Shown: positions 17,268-26,293 of the stretch, in pieces
How the letters are laid out: the number at the start of each line of letters is the position of its first letter
Numbering within the stretch: the first letter of the stretch is position 1
Assembly: GCF_009928415.1 (NCBI RefSeq)
Contig: NZ_JAABNN010000004.1
Span: forward strand, 62,001 to 126,000
Direction of reading: 5' to 3'
Origin: Bacillus sp. USDA818B3_A
GTDB lineage: Bacteria; Bacillota; Bacilli; Bacillales; Cytobacillaceae
Length of the DNA stretch: 64,000 nucleotides
Translations under genes and position numbers: made by a program
Notes under the pieces: model-generated
The model's database searches: none
Told to the model about the DNA's origin: nothing
The model's input: only the letters and a program-made list of their open reading frames with translations

Positions 17268-17545
17268 GAAGCTTCATAACTGCCATTGTGATGTGAGCTT
17301 TTAACCATAACGATCGATTAGACGCTCTCATAACTACCGTTGGCTGTGAGCTTGAACCATAACGGTCGATTAGACGCTCTCATAACTACCGTTTCCTCTA
17401 AGTTTGAACCCTAACGGTCGATTAGACGCTCTCATAACTACCGTTGGCTTTAAGTTTGAACCCTAACGGTTGATTAGACACTCTCATAACTACCGTTGGC
17501 TCTAAGTTTAAACTATAACGGTTGATTAAACGCTCACATAACTCT
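17268..17545. repeat. Tandem array B: 52-bp unit, about five copies
   Basis: The word CATAACT recurs at 17329, 17381, 17433, 17485 and (CATAACTC) 17537, exactly 52 bp apart; a degenerate first unit at 17275 is 54 bp before. Each later unit holds ACCGTT and AACGGT as an inverted pair, then CGATTAGACGCT. The sequence is unrelated to arrays A and C. It fills the gap between the SOD-like gene and the Gly/Met-rich gene, both on the minus strand. No ORF runs through it. Confidence 0.92.
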
Positions 17546-17562
17546 TAGAGTTGGAATTAACT

Positions 17563-18114
17563 CTATTTCTTTTCGTCTTGTGCCTTTTGCTGCCCTGCTT
17601 TTTTCTCTTTAGAAATTTCTCCGCAGGCAATTCGATTCCCGGAATTTCCCGCTGGCTGAGTCATCCCATCATCTTTTCCTTCATGAATGACAATTGAGGT
17701 GCCTTCCTTTGTAAATAATGATGTCTTTCCGTTTTTTAAAGTCACATTAGGCGCCATTATATCCGCCATTATAGAACCGTCATCCTCCACAATTAAGTTC
17801 GGCAAATCTCCTGCATGAGCACCCTTAGGATGCAAGAGGCCATGCTCTTTACTTTCAGGATTAAAATGGTTCCCTGCTGACTTGAAATCAGGGGCCTCAC
17901 ATTTACCCGTTTCATGTATATGAATGGCATGTTCCCCTGCAGGCAGCCCTTTTAAATTGACCGACATCTTCACACCGCTCGACTGTTCAGCAAGGGTGAT
18001 CGTCCCAAGTGAGTCTCCAGAAGGATTATACATCTCCACATCTAACTTTTTTATTTCCTTTTCCATACAGCCTGAAAGGAAAAGAAGTGGAATAAGCATC
18101 CAACTTTTCTTCAT
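17563..18114 (-). CDS. Cu/Zn superoxide dismutase-like lipoprotein
   Basis: A 183-residue secreted lipoprotein: signal peptide with lipobox LFLSGC (Cys16), then a SOD_Cu domain. Ligand-type residues are all visible: AIHIHE (two His), GNHFNP (bridging His), EHGLLHP and GAHAGDLP (His and Asp), and IVIHEGKDD. The Cys pair (GKCEAP, IACG) and active-site Arg (GNRIACG) are present too. The family disproportionates superoxide outside the membrane; B. subtilis YojM is known to lack some copper ligands, whereas this copy looks complete. The C-terminus is a Lys/Gln-rich tail. ATG 18114 has GGGGG upstream. Confidence 0.9.
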   Translation of the reverse strand: MKKSWMLIPLLFLSGCMEKEIKKLDVEMYNPSGDSLGTITLAEQSSGVKMSVNLKGLPAGEHAIHIHETGKCEAPDFKSAGNHFNPESKEHGLLHPKGAHAGDLPNLIVEDDGSIMADIMAPNVTLKNGKTSLFTKEGTSIVIHEGKDDGMTQPAGNSGNRIACGEISKEKKAGQQKAQDEKK

Positions 18115-18195
18115 CAGATTTCCCCCATCTAAGACAATTTGGGATTAGTATGAGCAAGACGGATGGCTGCTATTCCAAAAACTTCATCCAAAAAA

Positions 18196-18231
18196 CAAAA
18201 AAGGAACAGTCAGGCTTAACTGTTCCTTTGG
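18196..18231 (-). terminator. Terminator overlapping the small membrane protein gene
   Basis: AAGGAACAGT and ACTGTTCCTT form a 10-bp stem with TTTTTT on the minus strand. The stop codon at 18216 lies inside the structure. Confidence 0.88.
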
Positions 18232-18425
18232 GAAGATTGATTGTTTGTTACTTGTTCTTCTAATTCTTTCGTCTTAGCCGCTTCCCGATTGGAAATCTTG
18301 ATGATCAGCCTCATGGTCAGTAAGGCACCGATTAAGAAAATAGCACAGGTGATGGCTGCAGGAATATATTCTGATTTATCTTCAGGAAAATATAAAAATA
18401 ATGCTAGTACGGATGGCAGAAACAT
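18216..18425 (-). CDS. Small two-helix membrane protein, unknown
   Basis: A 69-residue protein with two hydrophobic helices (about 1-13 and 21-43), then a charged tail rich in Lys, Glu, Gln and Asn. ATG 18425 follows GGGGAG at eight bases, and the stop codon sits in a strong terminator, so it is a genuine single-gene unit. I do not recognise the family. It lies between the cyclophilin and SOD-like lipoprotein genes on the same strand. Confidence 0.7.
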   Translation of the reverse strand: MFLPSVLALFLYFPEDKSEYIPAAITCAIFLIGALLTMRLIIKISNREAAKTKELEEQVTNNQSSQRNS

Positions 18426-18515
18426 TTTTCTTCTCCCCTTCTAAAAAACCCCTAATAAGTTCAACCTTATTATAACAAAAGATTCCGTACCAATGAAGAA
18501 TACTGTCCGGCTGCA

Positions 18516-19247
18516 TTATTTTAATACTTTAATTCCCTTAATCAAGACATCTTGTTCAGGCTTATCTTTACTATCCACTTTCGTATCAGCTATTTTATCA
18601 ACAATGTCCATTCCTTCAATGACTTGCCCAAATACTGTGTGGCGATTATCAAGCCATGGTGTGCCGCCATTTTTATCATAGGCATCGATGATTTCTTTCG
18701 GATAATCTGCTTTTTCCATTTCAGATTTCATCGAAGGGTCTAGGGAACTACTCTGAACAATAAAAAATTGACTTCCATTTGTATTAGATCCGGCATTTGC
18801 CATCGATAATGCTCCGCGAAGATTAAAGAGATGATTAGAAAATTCATCTTCAAATGGATTACCCCAGATACTTTCACCGCCCGTTCCGTTCCCTTTTGGA
18901 TCGCCGCCTTGAATCATGAAATCTTTGATTACCCGGTGAAAGATTTGACCATCATAGTAGCCTTCTTGACTGTGTTTTACAAAGTTTTCGACAGCCTTTG
19001 GAGCGTACTCCGGAAAAAGTTTAATTTTAACCGAACCCATCGAGGTTTCCATTTCTACTAATTTCTCATTTTCAGCTACTTCGGTTGAAAGCTGAGGAAA
19101 ATTGGTATCTGACACTTGGGCTGCTCCTTCCTTTTGTTCCGTTTTTGAAGCCGAGCTTTCTTCTTGTTTTTTCAGGCTTGTCCCACACGCCGCTAACATC
19201 AGGACAATCGTTAAATAAAGAAAAATTAATGGCCACCGCTTTCTCAA
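18516..19247 (-). CDS. Peptidyl-prolyl cis-trans isomerase, cyclophilin-type lipoprotein
   Basis: A 243-residue lipoprotein: signal peptide with lipobox LMLAAC (Cys21), a Ser/Glu/Lys-rich linker, then a cyclophilin domain from about 60. Motifs: [20 protein letters not shown] (catalytic Arg), [17 protein letters not shown] and [13 protein letters not shown]. It probably assists folding of exported proteins at the outer face of the membrane. The start is TTG 19247, seven bases after GGAGGG; the ATG inside that stretch is in another frame. It is divergent from kapB. Confidence 0.92.
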   Translation of the reverse strand: MRKRWPLIFLYLTIVLMLAACGTSLKKQEESSASKTEQKEGAAQVSDTNFPQLSTEVAENEKLVEMETSMGSVKIKLFPEYAPKAVENFVKHSQEGYYDGQIFHRVIKDFMIQGGDPKGNGTGGESIWGNPFEDEFSNHLFNLRGALSMANAGSNTNGSQFFIVQSSSLDPSMKSEMEKADYPKEIIDAYDKNGGTPWLDNRHTVFGQVIEGMDIVDKIADTKVDSKDKPEQDVLIKGIKVLK

Positions 19248-19326
19248 TTATCATCCCTCCATTTTATTCACTTTAAACTTTTTGCACTATGTTTTTAATT
19301 TAGTCATAATGAAGGAGAGGAATCAA

Positions 19327-19398
19327 GTGAATTTATTAATAAGGGGGTTGATTTGTGATGGAATTACAAGTTGGCGATATGGTAACAGGAATCTATAA
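19327..19398 (+). CDS. Possible 23-codon leader ORF overlapping the kapB start
   Basis: GTG 19327 is preceded by AAGGAGAGG (19312-19320) at six bases, a stronger ribosome site than that of kapB. The frame encodes 23 residues and ends at TAA 19398, in a different frame and past the kapB start. It may be a leader peptide controlling kapB translation, or chance. No family is recognisable at this length. Confidence 0.35.
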   Translation: MNLLIRGLICDGITSWRYGNRNL

Positions 19399-19738
19399 AA
19401 CAGGAAAATATATTGGAGAAATAACCGATGTTCGCCCTCAGCATTATTTAGTGAGAGTTTTAGCCGTGCTGAAACATCCCATCCAGGGGGATCTGCACCA
19501 TCCAAAGGATGCGGATGTTGGTTTTTTCCATGAAAGAAAGGCTTTAAGTTTCAGAGAACAAACCAATGTTCCAAAACAAATGGTAAAACCGTTTGAGGGA
19601 GAAGTACCAAATTATCAGACTTCCTTAAAAGAGGCTTTAGAAAAGATGAAAAATGAATTAGCTGAAACGGATTCGCAGTGGGCAGAGATGAGTCTTCGGG
19701 CATTGGAGTCTCTTGAGGCGGACTACAAATTATCTTAA
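19358..19738 (+). CDS. kapB: Kinase-associated protein KapB
   Basis: A 126-residue protein of the KapB family. Characteristic segments are YKTGKYIGEITDVRPQHYLV, HPIQGDLHHPKDADV and FFHERKALSFREQTN. In B. subtilis KapB is needed for signalling through the sporulation kinase KinB; no kinB lies next to it here. ATG 19358 is chosen; GTG 19355 directly before it is equally placed relative to the GGGGG site. A small upstream ORF overlaps the start. It converges on kapD with a shared terminator. Confidence 0.92.
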   Translation: MELQVGDMVTGIYKTGKYIGEITDVRPQHYLVRVLAVLKHPIQGDLHHPKDADVGFFHERKALSFREQTNVPKQMVKPFEGEVPNYQTSLKEALEKMKNELAETDSQWAEMSLRALESLEADYKLS

Positions 19739-19793
19739 AAAAACAAAAGTGGGAGCGCCTTAATGTTGGCACTCAAAATGCTGGAACATGATT

Positions 19794-19829
19794 AAAGGCC
19801 AAATCAGTTTGAATGATTTGGCCTTTTAT
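19794..19829. terminator. Bidirectional terminator between kapB and kapD
   Basis: AAGGCCAAATCA and TGATTTGGCCTT form a 12-bp perfect stem around a 7-base loop, with T/A tails on both sides. It reaches the kapD stop codon. Confidence 0.9.
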
Positions 19830-20449
19830 GCGAATTCATTTAGCAGTTTTGAAAAATCGATTCGGTCACCGATCGTCGTTGGTTGAGGTTTTTCCAAATA
19901 GCGTTTATCCTTTTCAACCAGTCTGAATATATTGTAGGTAGTTAAGGCATCGTCCAGTGCCCGATGGTGCTTTCCGGTCCCTTCTTTTCCGTATTCCTGA
20001 ACGGCTTTCCACAAACCTGTTTGGTTTTGATCTCCAAAGAATCGTTTATACTCCATTGATAAATCTAATTCAGCTCCTGTAAATGGGAATGGTGCTCCCG
20101 CCATTAAACAATTTTGCCTCAGTACCTTCATATCCATGTTTCCCCAAGTAACGATGGTTGTGTCAACATTGTCCTTATTGAATTCCGCCAATTTCTTAAT
20201 GAGCTCGTATATGCTCATCCCCCTGTCGACCTGTTGCTGCGTAATATGTAAGAATGATTTGCAGCGTTCAGATAATCTGGGGAACTTTAACGGAGTTACG
20301 TAGGAAGAGAACTGTTCTGTTACTTGGTCATCCACAACAGCAACAATCCCGACCTCAATGATTTCCGCAAAGAAGTCTTTCATACGAACATTTCGCTCCG
20401 GCATGGTAAATTCAAAATCAATAAATAAATATTGTTTCTTTACTCTCAT
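19826..20449 (-). CDS. kapD: 3'-5' exonuclease KapD (DEDDh family)
   Basis: A 207-residue exonuclease of the DnaQ/RNase T superfamily. DEDDh motifs: ExoI FIDFEFTMPE (Asp and Glu), ExoII around VTWGNMDMKVL, and ExoIII HHRALDDALT (His and Asp). KapD inhibits the KinA route to sporulation in B. subtilis, and the family fold suggests 3'-5' RNase/DNase activity. ATG 20449 follows GGTGG; GTG codons at 20458 and 20461 are in frame but overlap that site. Confidence 0.93.
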   Translation of the reverse strand: MRVKKQYLFIDFEFTMPERNVRMKDFFAEIIEVGIVAVVDDQVTEQFSSYVTPLKFPRLSERCKSFLHITQQQVDRGMSIYELIKKLAEFNKDNVDTTIVTWGNMDMKVLRQNCLMAGAPFPFTGAELDLSMEYKRFFGDQNQTGLWKAVQEYGKEGTGKHHRALDDALTTYNIFRLVEKDKRYLEKPQPTTIGDRIDFSKLLNEFA

Positions 20450-20594
20450 CGTTTTCACCACCTTTTCTTTTCCATCTTACTACCATTATATAAAGATACC
20501 TGTACAAAAAATTGTGCTTTTTTTCTATTTTTTTATTTCTTATATTATAACATGAATCAAGAGAGAATTTTTTAAATTTTTGTACAATGGACAC

Positions 20595-20628
20595 AAAAAA
20601 AGAATGGTTACTCCATTCTCTTTATAGA
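20595..20628 (-). terminator. Terminator of the thioesterase gene
   Basis: AGAATGG and CCATTCT form the stem around AGTAA, with a seven-T tail on the minus strand, right after the stop at 20633. Confidence 0.85.
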
Positions 20629-20632
20629 AAGC

Positions 20633-21016
20633 TTATTTTTTGAGTTTGATGACGGCCATTGTACATCTAGAAACACAGATGAGCCTATTCTGTTCATCGG
20701 TAATTCTTATATCCCATACCATCGTGGTTTTGCCTTGATGCAGGACAGTTCCCACTGCCGTAACGATTCCCTCTGTTTTCGGACGGACATGATTTGCATT
20801 GATTTCAAGCCCTGCTACCGCTTCTGATTCTTTGTCAACGAGTTCATAGGCTCCTAGACTTGCAACTGTCTCCGCTAAAGCAACAGATGCGCCGCCATGA
20901 AGTAAGCCAAATGGCTGCTTAGTCCGATGATCTACAGGCATGGTTGCAGTGACTTTCCCTGGTTCCATTTTAGTAATTTCGATTCCAAGTGCCTCGATTA
21001 ATGTATTTTTAATCAT
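20633..21016 (-). CDS. Hotdog-fold thioesterase (PaaI/YuxO-like)
   Basis: A 127-residue single-domain hotdog protein. The signature PFGLLHGGASVALAETVAS holds the HGG motif and the likely catalytic Glu; VAGLEINANHVRP follows. Such enzymes hydrolyse acyl-CoA thioesters (phenylacetyl-CoA, dihydroxynaphthoyl-CoA and related); the substrate is not readable here. ATG 21016 has GGAGGGG five bases before; the frame to 21073 is an unsupported extension. Neighbouring genes do not suggest a pathway. Confidence 0.88.
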   Translation of the reverse strand: MIKNTLIEALGIEITKMEPGKVTATMPVDHRTKQPFGLLHGGASVALAETVASLGAYELVDKESEAVAGLEINANHVRPKTEGIVTAVGTVLHQGKTTMVWDIRITDEQNRLICVSRCTMAVIKLKK

Positions 21017-21110
21017 CTTACCCCTCCAAACCTTTTTCTTTTTCATATTAACGTATTCTTTACCATGTTGCATATTCCTCTTATTGAATGTTGTTTACTA
21101 TGTTAAAAAA

Positions 21111-21141
21111 AGAAAAAACAGCTGCAGGAGCTGTTTTTTCC
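21111..21141. terminator. Terminator of the Gly-rich gene
   Basis: AAAACAGCT and AGCTGTTTT form a perfect stem around GCAGG with T-runs on both strands, six bases after the stop at 21147. Confidence 0.88.
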
Positions 21142-21146
21142 GAAAT

Positions 21147-21392
21147 TTAATAAAAACCAGGGTATCCGAATCCAGGACCTCCGAATCCCGGGCCACCAAA
21201 ACCAGGGTATCCAAAACCTGGATAACCGCCGAATCCAGGGTATCCGCCATAGAAGGGCCGAGCTCCAAAAGATGCTCCTAATCCCCCTCCAATTAAACCA
21301 CCTAAAAAGCTAAGTCCACCGATCGCTAATGGCCAGCCAAGACCGATAAACCGCTGATCTTGTACCGGGTACGGGCTTCGATATGGGTACAT
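21147..21392 (-). CDS. Gly/Tyr/Phe/Pro-rich small protein, possible spore coat component
   Basis: An 81-residue protein. The N-terminal part is MYPYRSPYPVQDQRF, the middle a Gly-rich hydrophobic helix (about 18-45), and the C-terminal part a run of PGFGGYPGFGYPGFGG-type repeats ending in FY. A consensus AAGGAGG precedes ATG 21392 and a strong terminator follows, so it is a real monocistronic gene. Composition resembles small Tyr/Gly-rich spore coat proteins; the role is inference. Confidence 0.7.
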   Translation of the reverse strand: MYPYRSPYPVQDQRFIGLGWPLAIGGLSFLGGLIGGGLGASFGARPFYGGYPGFGGYPGFGYPGFGGPGFGGPGFGYPGFY

Positions 21393-21469
21393 ACCTTATT
21401 ACCTCCTTTTTTCTATACTTGCCTACACTATTTCATATGCAAAAACTGTCGGTTTTGAGTGGGCAAAAA

Positions 21470-21797
21470 GAAAAGCGGAAGCGCCCGTTTAGCGGCGTAT
21501 GGCCTGGAGTGCATCGACTGAGATAAAGGAAAACCGAAAAGCGGAGGCGCCTTGACCAGGGGCGACAGGTATAAGACGAGCCGGCGAGAAGGCAGCTCTT
21601 TAGCCTTCTTGACGGATTGGCTTATAACCCCGAGCCCCTAGGCGCCGAAGCTAGACAACACGAAGAGCGCTAGCGATTCGATGTTGACTTATCGTAGGGA
21701 GAAGCGCGGAAGGACACTAGCCGCTGGGCGCTGCAGCTAGACAATAGAAAAGCGGAAGCGCCCGTTTAGCGGCGTTTGGCTAATAAGCTGCTGGGGC
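21470..21797 (+). repeat. Composite of about four copies of the AGCGGAAGCGCC hairpin family
   Basis: Partial copies begin at about 21474 and 21747 (AAAAGCGGAAGCGCCCG), a full-length copy spans about 21534-21655, and a degenerate one lies between 21656 and 21746. The full copy is a long hairpin: GGCGCC/GGCGCC, GGGGC/GCCCC, TATAAG/CTTATA and GAGAAGGC/GCCTTCTT arms. It fills the gap between pepA (minus) and the Gly-rich gene (minus). No ORF is credible in it. Confidence 0.85.
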
Positions 21798-21803
21798 TTA
21801 AGT

Positions 21804-23312
21804 TTATTTTTCAATAGATTCAAAACGTTCTACAAACAATGCAAGTGTACGAACCATTACACCTGTGGCTCCCGCTGGACCAAGATCATGGTCTTTTGCA
21901 GTTGTTGCTGTTCCGGCAATATCTAAATGAACCCATGGAGTTCCTTCAGTAAATTCGCCGATAAACGCACCAGCCACAAGGGCGTGTCCCTCACTGCCTG
22001 GAGAATTATTTAAATCAGCCACTTTACTGTTACGAACTCGCTCTATTTCCGTCTCAAACAAAGGCAGCAGCCACATCTGTTCCCCTGCCTCGGCAGAAGC
22101 TTCACGCACTTGTTCATACAATCGTTCTTCATTTGTCATGGCTCCAGTTGTGTGTAAACCAAGTGCCGTGATTACTCCGCCTGTTAAAGTTGCCACATCG
22201 ACTAAATAATTGGCTCCATGGTGCTTAGCATATGTAATGGCATCAGCTAACACCAGACGTCCCTCAGCATCCGTATTCAAGACCTCAATCGTCTTTCCAT
22301 TCATGGATGTAATCACATCATCCGGCTTGAACGCTCCACCGCTAATCATATTATCTGTTGATGGAATGACCGCGACTACGTTTTGTTCCGGCCTTGTTTC
22401 ACCAATAATCTCCATCGCTCCTAACACCGCAGCAGCACCACCCATATCGGTCTTCATACCAACAATGCCGGCTTTTGTTTTAATCGAATAACCACCTGTA
22501 TCGAAGGTAATTCCCTTTCCAACAAGGCCGATGACATCTGTCCAATTATCTTTTCCTTGATATTTTAAGACAATCATTTTTGGAGGCTCAACAGACCCTT
22601 TATTGACAGCAAGAAATGCCCCCATCCCTAATTTCTCGATTTCCTCTTTATCAAGAATCTCCACGTCGAAATCAAATTTTGCTGCAAGTTCCGCTGAATA
22701 ATTTGCCAAATCTGTTGCATTTAGTAAATTCCCAGGAGTATTCACAAGAGTGCGTGCTGAATTAGTTCCCTTACCGAAGGCATAACCTACAGTTAAAGAA
22801 GCTCGGACATCCTCCTCTTCTGCTCCAGCGAAATAAACGGTTACCTTATCTAGTTTTTTCTCTGGTTCATTTGATTTTTGTTTATATCCATCGAATTGAT
22901 ACATAGAGAGCGCCAATGCTTCGCTCAAAGCATGAGCTGCGTCTAAGCCATTAACTTCCTCGGTAACAAACGAATCCAGGAAGACAGCTGTTTCCTCGAG
23001 TTTATTTACCTTTAACTGCTTAAAGACTTTTCCAAACGAGGATCGAAGTTTTTCAAAGGATAATTCCTTTTCCTTTCCTAATCCAACAAAATAGATCCGT
23101 TTCGCTCCTATTTTTTCAAAACTATGTACTTTCGTTATGCTTTTTCGTTTAGCTGAAAGATCGCCTGATTTAACCAGTTCTGTTAATTGTCCATTAAATT
23201 TCTCATCTAGCCCAGCTAAAACACCTGTAAATTTCTCAGGCTTTTCAAATAGTCCAATAACCAAGCTCTCCTGGCCTACTTCTAAATCTACCTCTTTAAT
23301 CACATGAAACAT
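21804..23312 (-). CDS. pepA: Leucyl aminopeptidase (M17)
   Basis: A 502-residue M17 aminopeptidase removing N-terminal residues from peptides. The N-terminal macro-like domain is divergent. The C-terminal catalytic domain has [16 protein letters not shown] (metal-binding Lys and Asp) and the hallmark [17 protein letters not shown] (metal-binding Asp/Glu and catalytic Arg). Length is that of the hexameric PepA/YuiE type. ATG 23312 is preceded by GGAGGTG. Repeats fill the downstream gap, with no simple T-tailed terminator seen. Confidence 0.95.
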   Translation of the reverse strand: MFHVIKEVDLEVGQESLVIGLFEKPEKFTGVLAGLDEKFNGQLTELVKSGDLSAKRKSITKVHSFEKIGAKRIYFVGLGKEKELSFEKLRSSFGKVFKQLKVNKLEETAVFLDSFVTEEVNGLDAAHALSEALALSMYQFDGYKQKSNEPEKKLDKVTVYFAGAEEEDVRASLTVGYAFGKGTNSARTLVNTPGNLLNATDLANYSAELAAKFDFDVEILDKEEIEKLGMGAFLAVNKGSVEPPKMIVLKYQGKDNWTDVIGLVGKGITFDTGGYSIKTKAGIVGMKTDMGGAAAVLGAMEIIGETRPEQNVVAVIPSTDNMISGGAFKPDDVITSMNGKTIEVLNTDAEGRLVLADAITYAKHHGANYLVDVATLTGGVITALGLHTTGAMTNEERLYEQVREASAEAGEQMWLLPLFETEIERVRNSKVADLNNSPGSEGHALVAGAFIGEFTEGTPWVHLDIAGTATTAKDHDLGPAGATGVMVRTLALFVERFESIEK

Positions 23313-23382
23313 GTGCCTTCACCTCCAAGATATATGATTATATTATAACGAAAAGGATATTGTTTCGGAACTCTAAGTAACG

Positions 23383-23410
23383 TAAAAAACAGGCACAAAG
23401 CCTGCTAGGT
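23383..23410 (-). terminator. Terminator of yuiC
   Basis: GCAGGC and GCCTGT pair around TTTGT, followed on the minus strand by TTTTTT, ten bases after the yuiC stop. Confidence 0.8.
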
Positions 23411-23420
23411 TGATTAGTAT

Positions 23421-24032
23421 TTATCTTTTCTCTGAGCGGGTATATTGTTGGCGGAATACCTGCAGCGATTTATCATTATTTAATGTTTGTAATTGTTCTT
23501 CCGTTAGATGACCATTTCCCTGCTCGACAACATACACATCGACCTGTTTTTTGCCCCACTGCTTATAGACATCGTCAACTGTTTCATAATAAAGATCAAG
23601 CTCATTTCCTTTAATAGCGCCACCCTTATCGGCAACAACGCCATACCCATAGCCAGGGATAAAAAGAATGGTCCCAATCGGAAATATATTTAGATCAGCT
23701 GCAATGGTTGAGAATAAGTCACGTTTCACTTTCACCCCTGAGTAGGTAATGCCATATTCAGGATGACCCTGGGATTTTCCAGTGGATTCAAAACCTGCTG
23801 TATACCCTGTAGCTGTTACCGTATGCTTAGGGTACTTCGACCAGTCGAAAGCGTCTTCCAACAATGGAGGTGCTTTCGCCTCCACCTGGTTACTAAACGA
23901 AAAAACGGATGCAAACGGCAGAATCAATGATCTTACATTCACACCGGTAATGGACTGAAAAGTTGCAGCCAATGCCATAATAAACAGGCAGAACATTGCC
24001 AATCGTTTCGTCCAATTTTTTACTTTACTCAT
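23421..24032 (-). CDS. yuiC: 3D-domain protein YuiC (muralytic-type)
   Basis: A 203-residue protein with an N-terminal membrane anchor or signal (about 10-30) and a C-terminal 3D domain (about 70-170). Visible motifs are [10 protein letters not shown] and the acidic [20 protein letters not shown], with three Asp residues as in MltA/Sps-type muralytic folds. B. subtilis YuiC is a stationary-phase-survival-like enzyme cleaving peptidoglycan glycan strands. ATG 24032 follows GGAGGAG. It heads the block yuiC-yuiB-yuiA in the usual gene order, although each gene ends at its own terminator. Confidence 0.9.
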   Translation of the reverse strand: MSKVKNWTKRLAMFCLFIMALAATFQSITGVNVRSLILPFASVFSFSNQVEAKAPPLLEDAFDWSKYPKHTVTATGYTAGFESTGKSQGHPEYGITYSGVKVKRDLFSTIAADLNIFPIGTILFIPGYGYGVVADKGGAIKGNELDLYYETVDDVYKQWGKKQVDVYVVEQGNGHLTEEQLQTLNNDKSLQVFRQQYTRSEKR

Positions 24033-24113
24033 TGAATTTTTTCACTCCTCCAAAATATTCATTCCCAAAGTAAAGGGAAATATACAAATTGGAGGAGGAA
24101 AAATATAGGTACA

Positions 24114-24143
24114 AAAAAAGACTCTTACTTAAGGTAAAAGTCT
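24114..24143 (-). terminator. Terminator of yuiB
   Basis: AAGACT and AGTCTT stems with additional A/T pairs, followed by seven T on the minus strand, directly at the yuiB stop. Confidence 0.8.
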
Positions 24144-24466
24144 TAAAACATTTGATATCCACTTTTTCGTAATAGTTTAATCGTAAATCCAGCTGCAATC
24201 GCACCTGCGAGCCCGCTAATCAAAATGAAAATATCAGCCGCGGCTAATGCGCTGATTCTTGACCACAGATCTTGAAAGGCGTATTTACTGTTTGTAAAAT
24301 ACTCCGCAAACCCCACTTTATCTACAATAAAAATAGCTATAATAGGATAAATAATTGCCATAACCCAAGACATTCTTAAGAGCATATTGAGAATAAAACC
24401 GATTCCAAAAAATAAAACAAAAAATAGCACGATTGAGATGATTAGGACCACAATGCTCATCTGCAT
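24143..24466 (-). CDS. yuiB: YuiB family membrane protein
   Basis: A 107-residue protein with three hydrophobic helices (about 4-28, 33-52 and 75-98) and a short basic tail. Length, helix layout and position between yuiC and yuiA match YuiB of B. subtilis, of unknown function. ATG 24466 has GGGGG nine bases upstream. The stop codon touches its terminator. Confidence 0.85.
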   Translation of the reverse strand: MQMSIVVLIISIVLFFVLFFGIGFILNMLLRMSWVMAIIYPIIAIFIVDKVGFAEYFTNSKYAFQDLWSRISALAAADIFILISGLAGAIAAGFTIKLLRKSGYQMF

Positions 24467-24540
24467 CTGACAATTCCCCCTTTATACATCAACAATTAGT
24501 GTACTTAAAGTCGATGGGGGAGTCAATAAAAACGCAAACA

Positions 24541-24573
24541 AAAAAATAGCCTCTTACAATCTAAGAAGCTTTA
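24541..24573 (-). terminator. Terminator of yuiA
   Basis: AGCTTCTTA and TAAGAGGCT pair around GATTG, with ATTTTTTT following on the minus strand. Confidence 0.75.
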
Positions 24574-24586
24574 CATACACAATCGT

Positions 24587-24715
24587 TTATTCTTTTTTCT
24601 TACCAGTTCCCTCACAGCCCGGGCAAGTTTCCGATCCGCCTAACACTAATTGAAAATACCCTTTTCCATCACAATAATCACAAGTCTTTGTCGATTCAGC
24701 CGTTTTTACAGTCAT
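24587..24715 (-). CDS. yuiA: YuiA, small zinc-finger protein, 42 aa
   Basis: A 42-residue protein with two DnaJ-type CxxCxGxG motifs, CDYCDGKG and CPGCEGTG, spaced to form one zinc site. It ends in GKKKE. ATG 24715 is preceded by GGAGGG at eight bases, so the longer open frame to 24823 is not used. Function is unknown; a chaperone-like or redox role is only suggested by the motif. Confidence 0.85.
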   Translation of the reverse strand: MTVKTAESTKTCDYCDGKGYFQLVLGGSETCPGCEGTGKKKE

Positions 24716-24893
24716 TCTCTTCGCCCTCCTTTTTATTATCTCAATTTTCTGATAATATACCAAAAATCCGTAAAAAAGGAAAGAGTTATATTTATCCAAA
24801 TTCCACCATGGAACCGGATACACGTTAGATTTTCTCCCATTTACATAAGCTTACTCTAATTATCTAAAAATTTAACAAATAATATAATCCATA

Positions 24894-24927
24894 ATAAAAA
24901 GGACAGAACTTCTCTGCCCTTTTACGA
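24894..24927 (-). terminator. Terminator of yumB
   Basis: AAAGGGCAGA and TTCTGTCCTTT pair with one mismatch around GAAG and are followed by TTATT on the minus strand, close to the yumB stop. Confidence 0.8.
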
Positions 24928-24935
24928 ATCACTTA

Positions 24936-26153
24936 TTAAAAGAAATTAAATTTACCTTTTTTCATTACCATACCCGCGCCGCCGATCATGAATAACGCAC
25001 GGTTATCAACAACTTTTTTCATAAAAGATGCTTTGCCGCCGGTAAGTTTTTTACCAAAAACAACACCAATTGCATCATCTTCACCAAGAGAGCAAACAGT
25101 ACCTTTATTATCGAATGTAAAGGTTTCTAAGTCTGCCTTGTTACGAATTAATGCAGTAATATTCTTTGCAGTTAATTCAGCTTGCTGCATTGCAATTTGC
25201 GCAGTTGGCGGATATGGACGATTGATTTCTTCATTGATAACAAGAGAGCTGTCACCAATGATAAAGACATCATCAAATCCAGGAACAAGAAGATTCGGTT
25301 GAACCTTTACGCGGCCTCTCATTGCTTCAAAGCCTGACTTTTCGATGACAGAGTTACCACGTACACCTGCTGCCCAAACAACAGTTTCAGACTTGATTTC
25401 ATATGGCTCCGCATCGCCTTTGGCTACAAAAATACCGCCAGGCACAGCTTCCTTAATCGCAGTACCAATTAAAAACTCAACACCTTTACGCTCTAACACT
25501 GATACAGCGTAATTAACTAGCTCAGGATCGAAACCAGGCAATACGGTTGGGGCTGCTTCTACACAATAAATTTTAACCTTGTGGAAATCCACATCATATT
25601 CTTTGCATAATTCTGGAATACGGTTTGTTAATTCACCAAGGAATTCAATTCCTGTAAAACCAGCACCACCAACAACAATGGATAGACGATTATCGTTCTT
25701 TTCCTCTTCCATATTGTAAGTAGCAAATTGATATTCAATATGCTCACGTAATTGACGGGCAGAATTGACATTCGTAATTCCAAAGGCATATTCTTTTAAG
25801 CCTTTAATACCGAATGTTTCTGGTTCACCACCAAGGGCAATAACAAGATAGTCATAATTAACTTCGCCTTTTCCTAAGATGACTTTCTTTTCTTCTTTAT
25901 TAATTTCAACAACAGTGTCTTGAACAAAATCAACCTTGCTGCGGTCTATAACATCACGAATATCGTAACGGACTTTATCGTGGTGAAGAGTACCAGCAGA
26001 TGCCTCATGTAACCATGTTGTTTCATAATGGTAATCATTTTTATTTACTAAAACGATATCTGCTTCATTTACACCGATTAATTTCTGCAAACGAACTGTT
26101 GTAAGAAGTCCGCCGTAACCTGCACCGAGAATCACAATTTTAGGCTTTTTCAA
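24936..26153 (-). CDS. yumB: Type II NADH dehydrogenase (YumB-like)
   Basis: A 405-residue FAD enzyme passing electrons from NADH to menaquinone at the inner membrane face. The FAD motif is [12 protein letters not shown] near the N-terminus, the NADH motif [16 protein letters not shown], and the second FAD stretch [13 protein letters not shown] followed by [15 protein letters not shown] 26153 (LKKPKIV) gives the length of the B. subtilis protein and has AAGGTGG ten bases before; GTG codons at 26162 and 26168 are alternatives. Two Rex/Fnr-like dyads lie about 105-160 bp upstream. Confidence 0.93.
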   Translation of the reverse strand: MKKPKIVILGAGYGGLLTTVRLQKLIGVNEADIVLVNKNDYHYETTWLHEASAGTLHHDKVRYDIRDVIDRSKVDFVQDTVVEINKEEKKVILGKGEVNYDYLVIALGGEPETFGIKGLKEYAFGITNVNSARQLREHIEYQFATYNMEEEKNDNRLSIVVGGAGFTGIEFLGELTNRIPELCKEYDVDFHKVKIYCVEAAPTVLPGFDPELVNYAVSVLERKGVEFLIGTAIKEAVPGGIFVAKGDAEPYEIKSETVVWAAGVRGNSVIEKSGFEAMRGRVKVQPNLLVPGFDDVFIIGDSSLVINEEINRPYPPTAQIAMQQAELTAKNITALIRNKADLETFTFDNKGTVCSLGEDDAIGVVFGKKLTGGKASFMKKVVDNRALFMIGGAGMVMKKGKFNFF

Positions 26154-26256
26154 AGTGATCACTTCCACCTTTTATAGTATTTTGAATTATAAATGCTCTT
26201 TTTCTTATCTTCCGCTTCAATCACCATTTTTATTTTATTAATCAAAAAAATGATGT

Positions 26257-26274
26257 ATGTGAGATACTTCACGA
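26257..26274. promoter_or_regulatory. Rex/Fnr-like operator 1 upstream of yumB
   Basis: TGTGAGATACTTCACG is a GTGA-N6-TCAC dyad, the arrangement known for the NADH-sensing repressor Rex and for Fnr. The related site 2 lies 37 bp away. The regulator is inferred. Confidence 0.6.
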
Positions 26275-26293
26275 TTAAAGGCAAAAAACAATT

